A model generated the notes under the pieces. It made no database searches. It was given only the letters and a program-made list of their open reading frames with translations, and was not told where the DNA came from. Below, piece after piece: positions 26,201-34,939 of a DNA stretch of 64,000 bases. Location: NCBI GenBank assembly GCA_041391665.1, contig JAWKNO010000003.1, positions 1,302,001 through 1,366,000 of the forward strand, given 5' to 3'. The translations under genes and the position numbers were made by a program. The stretch is from Bacteroidia bacterium (GTDB taxonomy: Bacteria; Bacteroidota; Bacteroidia; J057). The stretch's first letter is position 1, and each line of letters begins with the position of its first letter.

Positions 26201-27084
26201 GGATTGGGCCCTGATGTTGTACAGGTAACTTTGACGTTATCTGTAGCAAAGTTCAGTGTATCAGAACCAAAGCTGTAAAGATTCAAAGCAATGGTCTCAT
26301 TGTCTGTATAACATGCTGTATTCGAAGAAACCGGTGATATCAGATTGGTAACTGACACATCTTTCGGACCAACCACCAAGGGCAGAGTCTGGTTCCACGT
26401 TGCTGTAATTTCAGCAGCTGTCAGCGCACGGTTGTAAATACGAAATTCATCCATCAATCCGGCAGGGCTAAGACCAACATTGGCGCCATAGCCTCCTACC
26501 GTAAAGGTACCTGTACCGGCGGTAATTGTAATCGGTCCGGCCTGATTTACAGTGTTTACCAATGCTCCGTTCAGATACGCTTTGATCTGGTTTGCTGGGC
26601 TGTCATACACAAAGTGAATCACATTCGGTGTAACTACTGCACCGCCGGTTACCAGTACATCCGTAATACCTGTACCACGGAGAATCCAGTTGTTTGCCCC
26701 TGCAACTCCATTGGTAAAACAACGGAATCCTCCGGCAGACGCATCTCCGAAAATATAGTACAAAGTAGAGCTGGGCTGTATGTTGTTACACCAGAAGGAA
26801 ATGGTCCAGCTTCCCGACAAACTGGTAACCCAGCCTGTATTCACATAAGAAGATGCCACACCCGTACCTACAAGTGCATTGCCAAACTGCCCGGTAGGTC
26901 CCTGAGATACCCCGGTACCCACAAAGGGTGCAGGATTGGTGCCTACGGGCGATGAGGCCAGGTTGGGGACTGCCGTAGTCCCCGTTCCGTTAAATTTTAA
27001 ATACAACAACTCCGGGACGGACTGTCCAAACAGAAGAAACGTTGTTGTAAGGGTTAAGAAAAAGGTCAGAAGTAATCGTTTCAT
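21838..27084 (-). CDS. N-terminal part of a giant surface protein, reading on in frame into the cassette's S41 peptidase
   Basis: The ATG at 27084 is chosen because it starts a signal peptide (MKRLLLTFFLTLTTTFLLFGQ); the frame reaches back to 27141. Residues about 25-240 form a LamG/concanavalin-like domain (SWTISFWCNN, MDEFRIYNRALTAAEI). Three MAM-like domains follow, each starting EDFETW/EDFETF/EDFESG and containing SPCIDL...FWYHMYG, alternating with CARDB-like spacers. A fourth MAM domain stops at N-G-W-F-N-V-Q (plus-strand position 23233), and the frame continues through LCAIKTKN into the S41 peptidase. The resulting 1748-residue product lacks the sorting domain. Rejoined to 18125-21802, the original would be about 2509 residues, close to the 2434 of the intact paralog. 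Confidence 0.8.
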   Translation of the reverse strand: MKRLLLTFFLTLTTTFLLFGQSVPELLYLKFNGTGTTAVPNLASSPVGTNPAPFVGTGVSQGPTGQFGNALVGTGVASSYVNTGWVTSLSGSWTISFWCNNIQPSSTLYYIFGDASAGGFRCFTNGVAGANNWILRGTGITDVLVTGGAVVTPNVIHFVYDSPANQIKAYLNGALVNTVNQAGPITITAGTGTFTVGGYGANVGLSPAGLMDEFRIYNRALTAAEITATWNQTLPLVVGPKDVSVTNLISPVSSNTACYTDNETIALNLYSFGSDTLNFATDNVKVTCTTSGPNPQTYSTTLTSGTMLPGSSMAVVVTTAYDMSAPGTHVFDAYAEFVTGGPDANLANDTMSSANIVNSSAVLGSGGALSEDFETWVAGSPGTFGPGWSATSPNANAGWWVENNGIQNTTLTGPLNNHTPGGNTYIYTETSSGVAGDIYTLTSPCIDLTGASAPRLSFWYHMYGTTINTLAVHVITSGGFDSLVYGLLGSQQFAETDPWLEAIADLGWATDSVVRIQFIGVRGAGGTGDIGLDDVLLYNAVPIDIAAVQVVSPTEAACYDASESVTVRIQNIGTQPLNFATDNVTLTLNITGASTQTFSPTLTSGTLAVLATQDVVVTTNADFSNSGIHNMEVIASTPNDPNAFNDTVQASVETLPVSSGIQEDFETFIIGNPGTFQNGWSTNSTSTSTTIGWTVEADGIQNSTGTGPIDDHTPGGNIYVYLESSGIIPVDTFGLISSCIDLSSATNPILTWWYHMFGSTMGTMAVRVLWNGQDSTVWTLSGQQQTAQNDPWLSDTVDMSFWAGNTIQIEFRSYGNSSFTADMAIDDILLFQPSPTDLGASALLDPDPLGVKCFAGADSLSVEISNYGTSAVDFSTNNLTVTVDVTGASTATYSTVVTSGVLASGATTSVLVSTSANFSAAGNHNLSIYTSIPGDNNDFNDTTTAVIQALPVVSFPYIEDFESGFTIGSPGTFGNGWTTSSTNTSTTVGWTVETDGIQNSTGTGPLDDHTTGGSIYVYTETSGAVLGNVFDLISPCVDLGSANQPKLGFWYHMFGAAMGTLQVVVRSDTGDAVVWSLSGQQQTAETDPWLEATVDLSGYTSLGTVQIVFRSIAGTTFTSDMAIDDINLFEPQPYDVKAGTVLLPNDGCGLSSADSVKVEIYGFGLDTLTNIIASFSVDGGAFTTPETVPGILPPGDTMVYSFIATADLSAVGPHTITVVTTQVTPADNNPLNDTTSKSVIHYQAYTGNYPYFENFDGPGWVPNNVTFGPGAPVITLPNGWFNVQLCAIKTKNLMIDFRHIFLFLTFIPVIIFGQSNTFSKEMILEDLTYLQSALIEKHPNINIYTTKEEFSNFFNNLTIEDSLTELEVYNLLSNSNGVIKDGHTLFYPNKKWMENNNANKLFIPLQPFWDGSKLYVSKSYSSIGKLEEGTQIISINGIKSSELIQEMLSKMMRDGDNYNYPTWVLNTYFYEYFSYFYGCSEEYQINFYDGLEERAISFKGISKPELFKQIRKLQEPDEKGITLAIDEEKSIGILTIKDWHNNILKKYYGQKFVPEIKKAIEQIRDKSIQNLIIDVRNNQGGDTRNSNYLLKYLLNEPFVLVEQYYRKKKGIIVECNGPQSGLHQPMSQNFKGNIYVLINGGSFSNTGIFCSVLRKHKRAIFIGEETGGSEFVICGSPKNITLPNTAIQIELPQLQYMIKPNEDDKLHSVIPDYYIKPKIDYIIEQKDKDLEFALELISKSTQQRLKRQ

Positions 27085-27412
27085 TTCATTAGTGAGATTT
27101 TGGTGGAAATTTTTAGGGAAAAAATAATATGTACCATCCATGCAAATATTGCACAGACCAGAACATTGGCTTTATTTCCAATACACAAAAGGAAAACCCC
27201 CAGTTGTTGCTGGATTTCGTTTCCAATTGAGATTACCTTGAAAATAAAGAGGTGGGAGGAAAATATAGGGAAAAGGAATTATGCGCCATACACAAGCTCG
27301 TTTAGTTAGGTGAAATTGTAAGGTAACAGTAGCCCTCTTCGATTTAGCTCGTTCAACTTAAAAAGAATTATTGGAATTTTCAACGATAACACCTGCCAAA
27401 TATACAAAATGC
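27085..27412. other. Intergenic region upstream of the disrupted adhesin
   Basis: This stretch of about 330 bases lies between the adhesin start (27084, minus) and the terminator of the intact paralog. It is moderately AT-rich and must contain the adhesin promoter, but I could not pick a convincing TTTG/TAnnTTTG pair. No gene, repeat or RNA structure was recognised. Confidence 0.4.
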
Positions 27413-27453
27413 AAAAACCGGAGAGGAAGTTTTACCCTCCTCTCCGGTTTTTT
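27413..27453. terminator. Bidirectional terminator after the intact adhesin
   Basis: A five-base A-run, CCGGAGAGG (27418-27426), a 12-base loop, CCTCTCCGG (27439-27447) and a six-base T-run form a perfect 9-bp stem flanked by A and T tracts. It lies 21 bases downstream of the intact adhesin's stop on the minus strand. Confidence 0.85.
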
Positions 27454-27474
27454 ATTTTCAGAATTACCTTTCGG

Positions 27475-30400
27475 TTATTTTCTCACAATACGCTTGTAAG
27501 CGGTGCGTTCGCCATCGGAAATTTTCACTACATACACACCTTCCGCATGCTGGGTAAGGTCGAATCTGTATTTAAATCCGCCGAAGACGTGGTTTTCCAC
27601 CTGCTTCATGATCGTACGTCCACGTGCGTCGCTCACTTCTATGGTCAATGTCTCAGCCTGAATATCCAGCCCTTCGATCCAGAACTGATCGACGGTCGGG
27701 TTCGGATAGACGCTGATTGCACTGCCAAAGAGTTCGTCGCCAATGCTTGTCGGACCTACCACCTGTACCAGTGTGTCGCTACCGCAGTCATTGGTTACGA
27801 TTTGTGTTACCTGGAATGAACCGGTAAACTGATACGTATGGGTGGGGCTTGGATCTGTACTGGTGTTTCCGTCTCCAAAATCCCAGCTGATGGATGAGCC
27901 ATTGGCTGACGCATCGTTGAACTGGAAGGTAAAGCCGAAGTTCACCCAGTTGTAGTTAAAGCCTGCCACAGGACTCAGTTCGAGGCTCAGCGTTACGGTG
28001 TCTGCACCTTCGCAACCACCGGCATCTGTTACTGCTACGGAGTAAACACCCGCTGAGGTAACTGTGATGCTCTGAGTTGTTGCGCCATTGCTCCACAGGT
28101 AGCTGGCTCCCGGGTTGCCTGCATCAAGGATGATAACATCGCAACCTGCCTGATCGCCACCGAGGTCTACTGAAGGCGGTGTACCCGCGGTAATCACAAT
28201 CGCATCTGTTGTTGCACAACCACTGGCTGGATCGGTAACCGTTACGGAAACGGTATCAGAACCACTTACAGGAGGAAGCGCCACAATCGTCTGGCTGTTG
28301 TCACCGGTGCTCCAGTTAAAGCTCAGACCAGGGTTGCCGGCGTCGAGCGGAACAGGGTTACAAGAAGTCAGGTCGCCGCCAAGGCTTACAACCGGTGCAT
28401 CTTTCACATCTATGGTGATCGTATCACTTGCGGAACAGCCCAGTGCGGTTACTTCCACATAGTAGGTACCACTGTCGGTAACGGTCAGCGTCTGGGTAAA
28501 GGTACCCGGTACAGACCATACATAAGTAGCGCCAGGGTTACCTGCATCGAGTACGATCTGATCACACGCTACCGTGTCGTTTGGACCAAGGTCAACGGTA
28601 GGACTTGGGTTCACCAACAGAATAACGGAGTCAGTACCCACACAACCATTTACGTCAGTAACATCTACATAGTAAGTACCTGAAGTAGCGACGGAGATAC
28701 TTGGAATGGTATCACCTGTGCTCCACTGGTAGCTGACGATTTGTGGAAGGAATGCGTTCAGCGTAGTGCCTTCGCAAGCGGTTCCGTCAGGACCGAGGTT
28801 GACAGGTACATCCGGGAGGAATACTGCCTGTACAGGCACCAGCGGGCTGGGGCATCCGAAGGAAACAACGTTCCAGTCATAGAAGAAATAGTAGAACCCT
28901 GAAGTACCGAGGCCATTGATCGTACCTGTAACGGAGACTACACCTGGTATTTCGTATGGGAATACTGCACCACCGGAGTTACGGAAAAGGGAAGTAACCG
29001 TAGAACCATTGGCATTCATCTGATAGCCTGTGCCGACCGGAATATCAAAATTCAGGTTCAGAACCGTATCAGTAACCGTACCACCAAATGGGAAGGAAGC
29101 TGTTTCTACAACAAATCCCGTATTGTCCAGTACATTCACCACAATCGTACCTGCACTGCCCGGATATACTTTCACAGAGCTAATCGTTATATCCTGTCCG
29201 ACATCAAAGGTCAGACCGTCAGGGAAGAATGTATAAGCGGCACCTGCCCCAAATGTATTATCAGCAGGCGTAAATCCGGAGTAGGTAATCTGATCTGTAG
29301 CCTGTGCATAATACGTAGTCGTACTTGTCAGGAAAGGCGTAATCAGCGTATCTCCTGTATGGATAACCTGGCCGCCCTGCGCGTCATACCAAAGAATGGT
29401 CGTAGCGGAAGTATTGGCAACCAGCATGAAGGATGCGGAATCGCTGGAGCAAATAGAATCAGGAGTTACTGAAGGCGAAAGCGCTGATGTCGTGATATCG
29501 GAAATAAACAGCGTGCTGTCATTGAAGAACAATGTGTCACCACCCAGTACGGTATAACCTGCAAAGTTGAAGGTTCCACCAATATTGGAGTTGAAAGTTC
29601 CCACAACAAACAGTGCTGTATCACCCGATACAATCGAGTCTGTATACACATTTGTAAGTGTCGTATTGACCGCACCTGTGACATTGACCGTTACGGGTAT
29701 GTTTTGCTGAGTCAGGAGACCGAAGTTGACCAGCATCACTTCTACTACGGTAGAATCAGAGCTACAATCTATACCAGAAGGTTGTGTAAAGGCCACTACC
29801 CCCATGTCATCATCAGGTGTATCGTAGATGAAGATATCGTCAAATGCAAATCCGTCATCCTCAACAGACGTATCTGATCCAAATGCAACCCGAAGTTTCA
29901 CATCAGATTGTCCGCCAAGGCCGTCAAGTGCGTGTTTGGCAATTACCCATCCACCGGAGCCGTTATTACTGCTGTTACGGCCTGTCCAGGCTTCCTGAGA
30001 TCCACCGGGAGCGCCATTGACAGTATTGTCTGTGTACCAGTTGTCAGGATCACCAAATGCACCTACATTCTGCCAGGTAGTGCCATTGTCGATAGAGGAC
30101 TGAAGCACACCACCATCCCAGCTAAATTCGGAGTTCCACCAAACCGACATTTCGATTTTGGGTGCAGAGAGGTTGGAGAAGTCAAAACATGGCCCCATGA
30201 CCCAACCATCTTCACTGGAGTTGTAAATACCCGTAGCGTTGGTAACCCATGCATTCACACCGGAAGCTGCAGAGTTGATTACCGCACCAGCAGGAGTAGC
30301 CAGTTCAAAGGTAGTGGTTCCTTCTACTGTCCATCCACCATCACCGTTTTCGAAGTTCTGTACATATGGATAGTTGGTAACAACCGGAATATTTTTGATA

Positions 30401-33400
30401 TCAACGGAAACGCTATCGTTGAACTGGTTGCTATCACCGGCCAGACCGGAAGTCCATGCTGTTACGGTGTAAGTACCGGGTACGCTGAAGTTTTGTGCAG
30501 CGATGATTACCGGAATTGTCACACCTGGTGCGATGGTATCCTGTGGGCTAGGCAGTGTGTTGACTGCTCCAGGTACGCCGTTGAGGCTGATCTGGTAGTT
30601 GATCGTCACATTTGTCAGGATCGAGTCAGTACCCAGGTTGGAAAGTCCAAGCGTAACGTCTTCACTTGCTGTCAGACCGCAGGCATCAGTTGGCGTGAAT
30701 ACATTCGTAATACCGGCATCCTGAGGAATCACATCAAACAAACCGAAGTCGTCGATACCGATATCGTGCTGGAACCACTGGTTGTTGGTATTTACACGGA
30801 ATCTCACGCTGAAACTTGGACCATAAGCAGACATATTCAGGCTGATAAAGTTCCAGTTTGGATCTTTGTGTCCCAGCGGAGGAATGATGTCAAGAATCAG
30901 ATCCGTACCATCGATCACGTCAATGTGGAGGGTGTTTTCGTTGTTCGGGTCATTGCCATTATTGGAATAATACCAGAACTCCATCTGCGCCTGATTAAAG
31001 CCGCTGATGTCAAAACATGGCGTAATCATGATGACAGAATCGTAGTCGTTATCATCATCCACAAATACGTAGTTGGTACTTCCTGTAGTATGGTCAAACT
31101 GAGGACCAGCGTTAGAGGTACCTACTGGTGCGCTTCTTACCGCCCAATCCCATGGAGCGTCTGTCTGAAGGTTCAGCCAGCCGTTGGCAAGGTTGATAAT
31201 CGGGTTACCTGGATTGAATGCAGTGTTGTTAGGTACCCATCCCGCACCATCGAAGTTTTCGAAGTAGGGGTATGCACCTGTGTAAGCATTGTAGTGGGTA
31301 ATGCTTACGGTTGCTGTATCGTTCAGCGGATTACCATCTGCCGGTGTAAGCTGGGTAGTAACGATAGAAACCGTATGAACACCAGGTACTGACAGGTTTG
31401 CAGTCGCTGTAAATGTATACGCAACAGTATCGCCGGGAAGGATAATACCAGGAACTGATTCCGGAGTAGTATATGCGCCACCGTCAACAGAGAAGGAAGC
31501 GATTACATTGTCCAGTGTATCGAGACCGAAGTTTACCACTTCGACGGTTACTGTTTCGCCCGAAGTCAGACCACAACCATTGGCAGGAGCCAGTACGTCG
31601 CCCGCTCTCACATCAAATGCGGGTGGTTCGAAGATATTAATATCATCGATTGCCATATCTGACTGGAAGGAGTTGACATTAAATATACCGCGGAAAATGA
31701 TCTGAGCATTGGAGACCGTATTGAAAGCCGAAAGGTCAACAATCGCTTCCAGCCAGGGGTCATTTTCACTTGTTTGCTGCTGACCGGAGAGTGACCAGAT
31801 GGTAGTTTCACCCACATCCGTTTTCACCACAACCTGAAGCGTACCCATATTCGGGCCAAACATATGGTACCAGAAGCTCATTTTTGGTACACTGATGGTG
31901 GTAAGGTCAATACATGGAGAAACCAGGTTGAAGGTATCGCCTGTAACAGCAGGGAAGGCACTATGTGTATACATATAGATACTTCCGCCTGAGGTATGGT
32001 CATCCAGCGGGCCGGTGCCAAAGTTGTTCTGAACGCCATCAGTTTCGACAAACCATCCGATACCGGTATTGGTATTGTTGGAGTAGCGGGTCCAGCCGTT
32101 GGTTACGGTACCGGGATCTGCAAACAATACGCCTGGGGTAAATGTCTCAAAATCTTCCAGAAGCGGGAGAGAAACCGTAGGTACGGATTCAACCACTGCA
32201 TCTGTAGAGTCGTTGAAAACGTTAGGATCTGCCCCTATCGAGGTATAGATTTTCAGGTTATGGAATCCAGGTGCAGAGAAGTCAGCAGTAGTTGAAACCA
32301 TGACTTCTGTAGTAGCGCCCAAAGCCAGTGTACCACTGTTAATCGTAGTGGAGTAGGTCGCAGTACTTGCACCTGTTACATCCACAGTAACCGTTGCAGG
32401 GTTTACGCTGAAGTCCAGGGGTGCAATACCGTAATTGGTGATTTCTACTTTCAGTGAATCTGAAGTGCTATAACATTTCACATCTGTCGGATAAGTCAGG
32501 GCAGTTGCACCTGCATCTACCGGTGATGGGCTAAACAACAGAATGTCGTCAATCGCCATGTCAGATGTAAAGCTGACGTTATTGGTACTTCTGAACTCAA
32601 TTTGAACGGTATTTCCAATCCAGAAGGCCATATCTACTGTATCAGTCAGCCACGGAGCATTTTCTGCGGTTTGTTGCTGACCGGATTTGGTCCATACCAG
32701 TGAGTCCTGGCCATTCCACAGTACGTGTACTTCCAATGTACCCATAGTAGCACCAAACATATGGTACCACCAGGTAAGAATTGGGCTTGGGGCACCGCCG
32801 AGGTCCACGCAAGGGCTAAACAGGCTATAAACATCGGAGGTCAATGAACCGGATGTTTCTGTGTACATGTAGATGCTGCCACCCGGGGTATGGTCATCGA
32901 TCGGACCTGTACCGAAGGAGTTGGCAACGCCGTCCTGCTCTACCGTCCAGCCGAGGAAGGTACTGGGGTTGTTGGAAGCCATTGTCCAGCCATTATCCAG
33001 CGTACCGGGGTTTCCAACGAGGAAGGTTTCAAAACTTTCCTGAAGGCCGGTTGTAACGGGAAGCGCTACGGCTGAGCCATTGGTCGTATCGTTAAATGCA
33101 TTCGGGTCATTGGGGGTAGAAGCAATGGCTTCAAACACGTGTGTACCACCATTGGAGAGGTCAGCATTCGAAGTAACTAAAATGTCCTGGGTTGCGAGTA
33201 CCGCCAATGTACCTGAAGTAAGTGTAGGAGAGAAAGTCTGTGAACTTGCTCCTGAGATATTCAGGGTAATGGTAACGTTGTCAGTCGCAAAGTTCAGCGG
33301 CTGAGTACCTACGTTCTGAATCCTTACGGTTACGGCTTCAGAAGTACTGTAACAGGCAGGGTCAGTAGGAGAAACGATAGAAACGGCAGCAACGTCAATC

Positions 33401-34779
33401 GGTGAAGCGTTATAGAGAGAGATATCGTCAATGGCCATATCGCCCGTAAAAGATGTACCGCGTATACCCACAAACCGAAGTTGGATGACAGAGTCTTTTG
33501 CCCAGGCCAGATCCACGATGGCTTCAAGCCATGGGTCTGTTTCAGCAAACTGCTGAGGACCTGACAAACCGTAAACCAGTGAGTCAAAACCACCGGAAGT
33601 AGTTACAAAAGCTGCTAACGTACCCATACTTGCTCCATACATATGGTACCAGTATGACAACCGGGGAGCAGTAGAACCTGTCAGGTCGATACATGGCGAA
33701 GTAAGCACATAGGTATCACCTGCGACACCAGAGGAAGTTTCTGTAAACAGATAAGTTACTCCACCTGCTGTATGGTCATCGATCGGGCCGGTGAGTGTAT
33801 TGTTTTGTACGCCATCCAGCTCTACATTCCATCCGGCGTTTGGATTGGGAGTAGTAGCAGCCCATCCCGCACCCAATACATCTGCCTGACCAAAGTTCGG
33901 GTTTTTGATAAAACCTGATTCAAAGTCTTCTGCATAGGCCAGAGGGAAAAGAAGCTGGCTATTATATACCAGTGTAGAAGTGTCATTGGCGGCATCAAAG
34001 TCTCCATCCAGTTGACTCCATACCTGAATAGTATAGGTAGTATTGGGAGTAGAGAGGTTGGCTGGCTGGCTAAAGGCAAAGGTAGAACCAGTACCGCCTG
34101 CCACAGGCGCAAACAATGTATCGATAACTGGTGTACCACCATTTACAGAATAAGCCATAGGAATGGTATCCTGTGTTTGTGATCCGAAGTTGTAAACAGA
34201 AGCTTCAATGGTCTGCAAACCAAAGTTACATGAGGATGCAAAAGGCACAATGCCAAGTACACCCGCATCTTCGGGAGGCTGAGGTAAAATCACGATTCCA
34301 TAGTCCTCTGTCTCTCCAAAGGTAAAGGTTGTTCCACATGGGTCAAGCGTTGCAATCCCGGAAGGATATACGCCCATTACACGCAAACGGGTGGTTCCGA
34401 CAGTCGCAGTGGTTGGCACCTGAAAAGTAATCACCCCCGTAGCACCTGCTGTCAGGTTGAGGTGACCCAATTTTTCAGTTAACGCAAATGCACTGTTAAT
34501 GTCGTAGTCAATCCAGGCTTCAACTGTGATGGAAAATACCGGGTTGCCGGTTACACTGAGGTTGTAAAACGCTCCTGTGTAAAGGTTTGTACTGGCAAGT
34601 GCCGTATAGTTTCCATAGCCGGACGGCGGGTTGGGAAAGCTCGCATTAATCGTCCCCAACTGGACGTTTGTCAACGAGTCTCCCGCTGTTGTACCTACTG
34701 AGTAGGCAGGTATGCAATACTGTGCATACACACTCACACTCAACAGACACGTGAAGATGAGAGTAAATAAATGCTTCAT
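27475..34779 (-). CDS. Giant T9SS surface protein with GEVED, MAM-like, Ig-like, PKD and sorting domains (intact)
   Basis: The ATG at 34779 starts a signal peptide (MKHLFTLIFTCLLSVSVYAQ); the frame reaches back to 34866. The 2434-residue protein begins with a GEVED-type domain (EAWIDYDINSAF ... FGETEDYGIVIL). Five MAM-like domains follow, opening EDFESG, ESFETF, EDFETF, ENFDGAG and QNFENG, each separated by CARDB-like spacers (NFATDNVTITLNISGAS). Then come an Ig-like domain (SICSSDSASFMLV), V-D-L-G-P-N-D type modules, a PKD domain and a type A sorting domain (SVYPNPTVDQFWI). It should be exported by the T9SS and displayed on the surface, probably for adhesion. It is the intact paralog of the split gene downstream. 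Confidence 0.88.
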   Translation of the reverse strand: MKHLFTLIFTCLLSVSVYAQYCIPAYSVGTTAGDSLTNVQLGTINASFPNPPSGYGNYTALASTNLYTGAFYNLSVTGNPVFSITVEAWIDYDINSAFALTEKLGHLNLTAGATGVITFQVPTTATVGTTRLRVMGVYPSGIATLDPCGTTFTFGETEDYGIVILPQPPEDAGVLGIVPFASSCNFGLQTIEASVYNFGSQTQDTIPMAYSVNGGTPVIDTLFAPVAGGTGSTFAFSQPANLSTPNTTYTIQVWSQLDGDFDAANDTSTLVYNSQLLFPLAYAEDFESGFIKNPNFGQADVLGAGWAATTPNPNAGWNVELDGVQNNTLTGPIDDHTAGGVTYLFTETSSGVAGDTYVLTSPCIDLTGSTAPRLSYWYHMYGASMGTLAAFVTTSGGFDSLVYGLSGPQQFAETDPWLEAIVDLAWAKDSVIQLRFVGIRGTSFTGDMAIDDISLYNASPIDVAAVSIVSPTDPACYSTSEAVTVRIQNVGTQPLNFATDNVTITLNISGASSQTFSPTLTSGTLAVLATQDILVTSNADLSNGGTHVFEAIASTPNDPNAFNDTTNGSAVALPVTTGLQESFETFLVGNPGTLDNGWTMASNNPSTFLGWTVEQDGVANSFGTGPIDDHTPGGSIYMYTETSGSLTSDVYSLFSPCVDLGGAPSPILTWWYHMFGATMGTLEVHVLWNGQDSLVWTKSGQQQTAENAPWLTDTVDMAFWIGNTVQIEFRSTNNVSFTSDMAIDDILLFSPSPVDAGATALTYPTDVKCYSTSDSLKVEITNYGIAPLDFSVNPATVTVDVTGASTATYSTTINSGTLALGATTEVMVSTTADFSAPGFHNLKIYTSIGADPNVFNDSTDAVVESVPTVSLPLLEDFETFTPGVLFADPGTVTNGWTRYSNNTNTGIGWFVETDGVQNNFGTGPLDDHTSGGSIYMYTHSAFPAVTGDTFNLVSPCIDLTTISVPKMSFWYHMFGPNMGTLQVVVKTDVGETTIWSLSGQQQTSENDPWLEAIVDLSAFNTVSNAQIIFRGIFNVNSFQSDMAIDDINIFEPPAFDVRAGDVLAPANGCGLTSGETVTVEVVNFGLDTLDNVIASFSVDGGAYTTPESVPGIILPGDTVAYTFTATANLSVPGVHTVSIVTTQLTPADGNPLNDTATVSITHYNAYTGAYPYFENFDGAGWVPNNTAFNPGNPIINLANGWLNLQTDAPWDWAVRSAPVGTSNAGPQFDHTTGSTNYVFVDDDNDYDSVIMITPCFDISGFNQAQMEFWYYSNNGNDPNNENTLHIDVIDGTDLILDIIPPLGHKDPNWNFISLNMSAYGPSFSVRFRVNTNNQWFQHDIGIDDFGLFDVIPQDAGITNVFTPTDACGLTASEDVTLGLSNLGTDSILTNVTINYQISLNGVPGAVNTLPSPQDTIAPGVTIPVIIAAQNFSVPGTYTVTAWTSGLAGDSNQFNDSVSVDIKNIPVVTNYPYVQNFENGDGGWTVEGTTTFELATPAGAVINSAASGVNAWVTNATGIYNSSEDGWVMGPCFDFSNLSAPKIEMSVWWNSEFSWDGGVLQSSIDNGTTWQNVGAFGDPDNWYTDNTVNGAPGGSQEAWTGRNSSNNGSGGWVIAKHALDGLGGQSDVKLRVAFGSDTSVEDDGFAFDDIFIYDTPDDDMGVVAFTQPSGIDCSSDSTVVEVMLVNFGLLTQQNIPVTVNVTGAVNTTLTNVYTDSIVSGDTALFVVGTFNSNIGGTFNFAGYTVLGGDTLFFNDSTLFISDITTSALSPSVTPDSICSSDSASFMLVANTSATTILWYDAQGGQVIHTGDTLITPFLTSTTTYYAQATDQITYSGFTPADNTFGAGAAYTFFPDGLTFDVGQDITISSVKVYPGSAGTIVVNVLDNTGFVVETASFPFGGTVTDTVLNLNFDIPVGTGYQMNANGSTVTSLFRNSGGAVFPYEIPGVVSVTGTINGLGTSGFYYFFYDWNVVSFGCPSPLVPVQAVFLPDVPVNLGPDGTACEGTTLNAFLPQIVSYQWSTGDTIPSISVATSGTYYVDVTDVNGCVGTDSVILLVNPSPTVDLGPNDTVACDQIVLDAGNPGATYVWSVPGTFTQTLTVTDSGTYYVEVTALGCSASDTITIDVKDAPVVSLGGDLTSCNPVPLDAGNPGLSFNWSTGDNSQTIVALPPVSGSDTVSVTVTDPASGCATTDAIVITAGTPPSVDLGGDQAGCDVIILDAGNPGASYLWSNGATTQSITVTSAGVYSVAVTDAGGCEGADTVTLSLELSPVAGFNYNWVNFGFTFQFNDASANGSSISWDFGDGNTSTDPSPTHTYQFTGSFQVTQIVTNDCGSDTLVQVVGPTSIGDELFGSAISVYPNPTVDQFWIEGLDIQAETLTIEVSDARGRTIMKQVENHVFGGFKYRFDLTQHAEGVYVVKISDGERTAYKRIVRK
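27476..28020. repeat. 3' end of the intact adhesin, near-identical copy 2
   Basis: Direct repeat of 18126-18670 in the same orientation. The two share PKD and T9SS sorting-domain codons almost letter for letter, whereas upstream modules are clearly diverged. This pattern suggests recent gene conversion or selection for an exchangeable export tail. Confidence 0.85.
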
Positions 34780-34939
34780 GCTGGGTTTTTTGGTTAGTAA
34801 GGACTTAAAATTACTACTCGTACATCGAAAAACAAACTTTTCAAATAAAAAGCGCGCCTGTTTCACGATGCAGAATTATCGAAAAATGAACTATTTAGGG
34901 CTGGATGATTAACCCTATACTAAAAAAGTTTTAATCTGA

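Noticed and set aside
27142..27474. A possible CRISPR or tandem repeat array between the two adhesins
   Set aside because: Only the terminator stem repeats; no spaced direct repeats are present.
29908..31392. A 494-codon open frame on the plus strand opposite the intact adhesin
   Set aside because: It lies wholly inside the minus-strand adhesin, has no signal peptide or recognisable motif, and its composition mirrors the repeats on the other strand. Long antisense frames are expected opposite such repetitive, Thr/Ser/Gly-rich coding sequence.
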